A DNA stretch of 64,000 bases from an uncultured Carboxylicivirga sp. GTDB taxonomy: Bacteria; Bacteroidota; Bacteroidia; Bacteroidales; Marinilabiliaceae. Positions within the stretch are counted from its first letter, which is position 1. Each line of letters begins with the position of its first letter. The DNA lies in the NCBI GenBank assembly GCA_947491945.1, contig CANLLN010000002.1:124001-188000 (forward strand), read 5' to 3'. The notes beneath the pieces were generated by a model, which worked only from the letters and a program-made list of their open reading frames with translations, was not told the origin of the DNA and did no database searches. A program made the translations under genes and the position numbers. Positions 62,762 to 64,000 of the stretch are shown here, piece after piece.

Positions 62762-63493
62762 ATGAAAACCATTCTTGGCTACCTCCTCACCCCAATCTTC
62801 CATCTTTATTTCGGACTGGTACTGGTCATCTTTCATTTGCCCCAGGTGCTCGCTCATAAATTATTGGGCGACCACGCACGACGCAAGGTAGTTGATGCAC
62901 TCAATTTCTGCCTGGTGAAGGGGCTTCACCTAATGGGCTGCCAGATTAAATTCTCAGGCCTCGACAATTTACCCGAAGATCGTCCACTCATTATCGTATC
63001 GAACCACCAAAGCCTATACGATATACCAGCGGTGGTGCATGGTTTCAGAAAACATTATCCGAAGTTTATTTCAAAAATTGAACTGGGTAAAAACCTACCC
63101 AGCATTTCCTATAACCTAAAACATGGTAAATCGGCCCTTATTGATCGAAATAACGGTTCCCAGTCGGTGAAAGAAATATTTAAACTGGGTCGCTTAATCC
63201 AGGCCAATAACTATGCAGCCTGCATTTTCCCGGAGGGTACCAGAAGCAAAACCGGTCGTGTTAAAAAATTTATGAGTGCCGGCATCAATACCCTATTGCG
63301 TGCCGCACCCAATGCACTGATCGTTCCTTTTGTTATCGATGGGCACAGCCGTATGATGTATAAAGGAATGTTCCCCTTAAAATTTGGTGAAAAAATAAAC
63401 TACACTGCCCTGTCGCCCATAGACCCCAAAGGTAAGGATGTGGAAGAATTAGTTACTGATATTCAGAAGTTAATAGAAGACAAGCTAAAGTAG
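62762..63493 (+). CDS. plsC: 1-acyl-sn-glycerol-3-phosphate acyltransferase
   Basis: The 243-residue enzyme has an N-terminal membrane-interacting segment (about 5-30), the catalytic NHQSLYD (HX4D, about residues 80-86) and FPEGTRSKTG for substrate phosphate binding, as in PlsC. It transfers an acyl chain to lysophosphatidate to form phosphatidate, the second step of phospholipid synthesis. Length is normal. It is followed by a strong terminator, so it is a single-gene unit. Confidence 0.93.
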   Translation: MKTILGYLLTPIFHLYFGLVLVIFHLPQVLAHKLLGDHARRKVVDALNFCLVKGLHLMGCQIKFSGLDNLPEDRPLIIVSNHQSLYDIPAVVHGFRKHYPKFISKIELGKNLPSISYNLKHGKSALIDRNNGSQSVKEIFKLGRLIQANNYAACIFPEGTRSKTGRVKKFMSAGINTLLRAAPNALIVPFVIDGHSRMMYKGMFPLKFGEKINYTALSPIDPKGKDVEELVTDIQKLIEDKLK

Positions 63494-63544
63494 TAAATTA
63501 GAACAAAGGATACTAATGTTCTAAACATCTGATATTAAAGAAGA

Positions 63545-63569
63545 AACGACCCTCGGGTCGTTTTTTTTA
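63545..63569 (+). terminator. Intrinsic terminator of plsC
   Basis: AACGACCC/GGGTCGTT forms a GC-rich stem followed by TTTTTTTT. Confidence 0.92.
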
Positions 63570-63616
63570 TCCCTTTTATTCCCCTAACTTCGCTGCTTGA
63601 AATAATCATAAAGCCA

Positions 63617-64000
63617 ATGAATTTATTAAAACAACATTCATTTCACATTCCGGTATTGGGCTTGGGATATACCCTCGATACACCCATCAACGTGGCACCC
63701 TACGGTATCTCGTCGGTAATATCGCTTGTGGATGATAAACTGATGGAGCAGATGCGCGAGTTTTATTGCAATAAATTTGACTTGCCATTCAAAGCCATCT
63801 CAGACAAGGTAGAGGATTTCAGAGCCAAACGCATCACACTGTACCTGAATATGGTAGATGATCTGGTGAGTGCGAAAGTTGCGGAGCTTAAAAAATCAGC
63901 TTTTGAAAAGGGCAGCGAGCTTGAAAAATATTTTAATATGCTGCCAGACTTCTCAGCCGTCAAAGAAAAGTTTAACCTGGGTGAAAAAAGTCGCCAACTT
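63617..64000 (+). CDS. N-terminal part of a conserved protein, cut by the window end
   Basis: A frame opens at ATG 63617 and stays open for 128 codons to the end of the window. It reads MNLLKQHSFHIPVLGLGYTL, then DTPINVAPYGISSVISLVDD and RAKRITLYLNMVDD. The pattern of a short Gly-rich strand followed by DTP and YGISSV looks strongly conserved, but I cannot name the family. The first part might belong to a flavin or TIM-barrel-type protein; this is a guess. It is preceded by a near-match -7 region (TAACTTCG). Confidence 0.6.
   Translation, partial: MNLLKQHSFHIPVLGLGYTLDTPINVAPYGISSVISLVDDKLMEQMREFYCNKFDLPFKAISDKVEDFRAKRITLYLNMVDDLVSAKVAELKKSAFEKGSELEKYFNMLPDFSAVKEKFNLGEKSRQL

Overview
The window comes from a member of the Bacteroidota, most likely of the Bacteroidales/Marinilabiliales type. 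The pointers are SusC-like TonB receptor architecture (carboxypeptidase-regulatory domain plus plug plus barrel), an ExbB-ExbD-ExbD-TonB operon, a TamB-like giant gene divergent from tsaD, a run of three SurA-like foldase genes, DUF5063, and more than a dozen matches to the Bacteroidota promoter -7 box TAnnTTTG. Species cannot be told from the sequence. I see no rRNA, tRNA, CRISPR array, insertion sequence or prophage. In several places the -7 box lies inside the longest open frame, which moves the likely start codon downstream (genes ending at 832, 12411, 40741-41025, 46996 and 61039-62652).

Layout. 1-0.8 kb: tail of a formate/nitrite channel and a small Cys-rich protein. 0.8-1.8 kb: a TIGR01212-type radical SAM protein. 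1.8-6.2 kb: an AT-rich accessory patch with an unknown 336-aa protein, a secreted protein, a HEPN/MNT toxin-antitoxin pair and a thioredoxin-like lipoprotein. 6.2-15.5 kb: lactonase-like lipoprotein, an unknown lipoprotein, a C69 dipeptidase, a cation/proton antiporter, a probable cysteate synthase followed 5 bp later by a PhnA-like gene, and a sulfatase. 15.5-19.3 kb: acyl-CoA dehydrogenase with EtfA and EtfB. 19.5-24.7 kb: exported MsrB, a small Cys/His protein, a LutA-like protein, a DUF2520-type reductase and a TonB-dependent receptor. 25-32.3 kb: two CLC-type chloride transporters flanking Dus and a NUMOD4 protein, then glyA with a long structured leader. 32.5-40.6 kb: TonB/ExbD/ExbD/ExbB, a TamB-like protein and TsaD.

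40.7-44.5 kb holds the most interesting block: a PqqD-like recognition protein, a 77-residue peptide with a YxxPxI leader motif, an HPr-kinase-like protein, an S24/S26-type peptidase with a Ser/His arrangement, and an ABC exporter. It looks like a compact peptide-modification and export cassette (RiPP-like, perhaps phospho-peptide) without the usual cyclase or asparagine synthetase. A near-perfect terminator-like hairpin is embedded in the first codons of the kinase gene, just after the peptide gene.

44.5-64 kb is mostly housekeeping: an ECF sigma factor with a beta-barrel protein carrying an N-terminal membrane anchor, SmpB, a YIP1 membrane protein, DUF5063, a 3'-5' exonuclease, an RlmI-like methyltransferase, a DEAD helicase, Tex, a Crp/Fnr regulator, an SDR, TM2 and DUF2752 membrane proteins, the three foldases, an ABC-F ATPase with one degenerate ATP site, PlsC, and the start of a gene that runs off the end. 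Several spacers carry long hairpins or degenerate tandem words that look like repeated extragenic elements.
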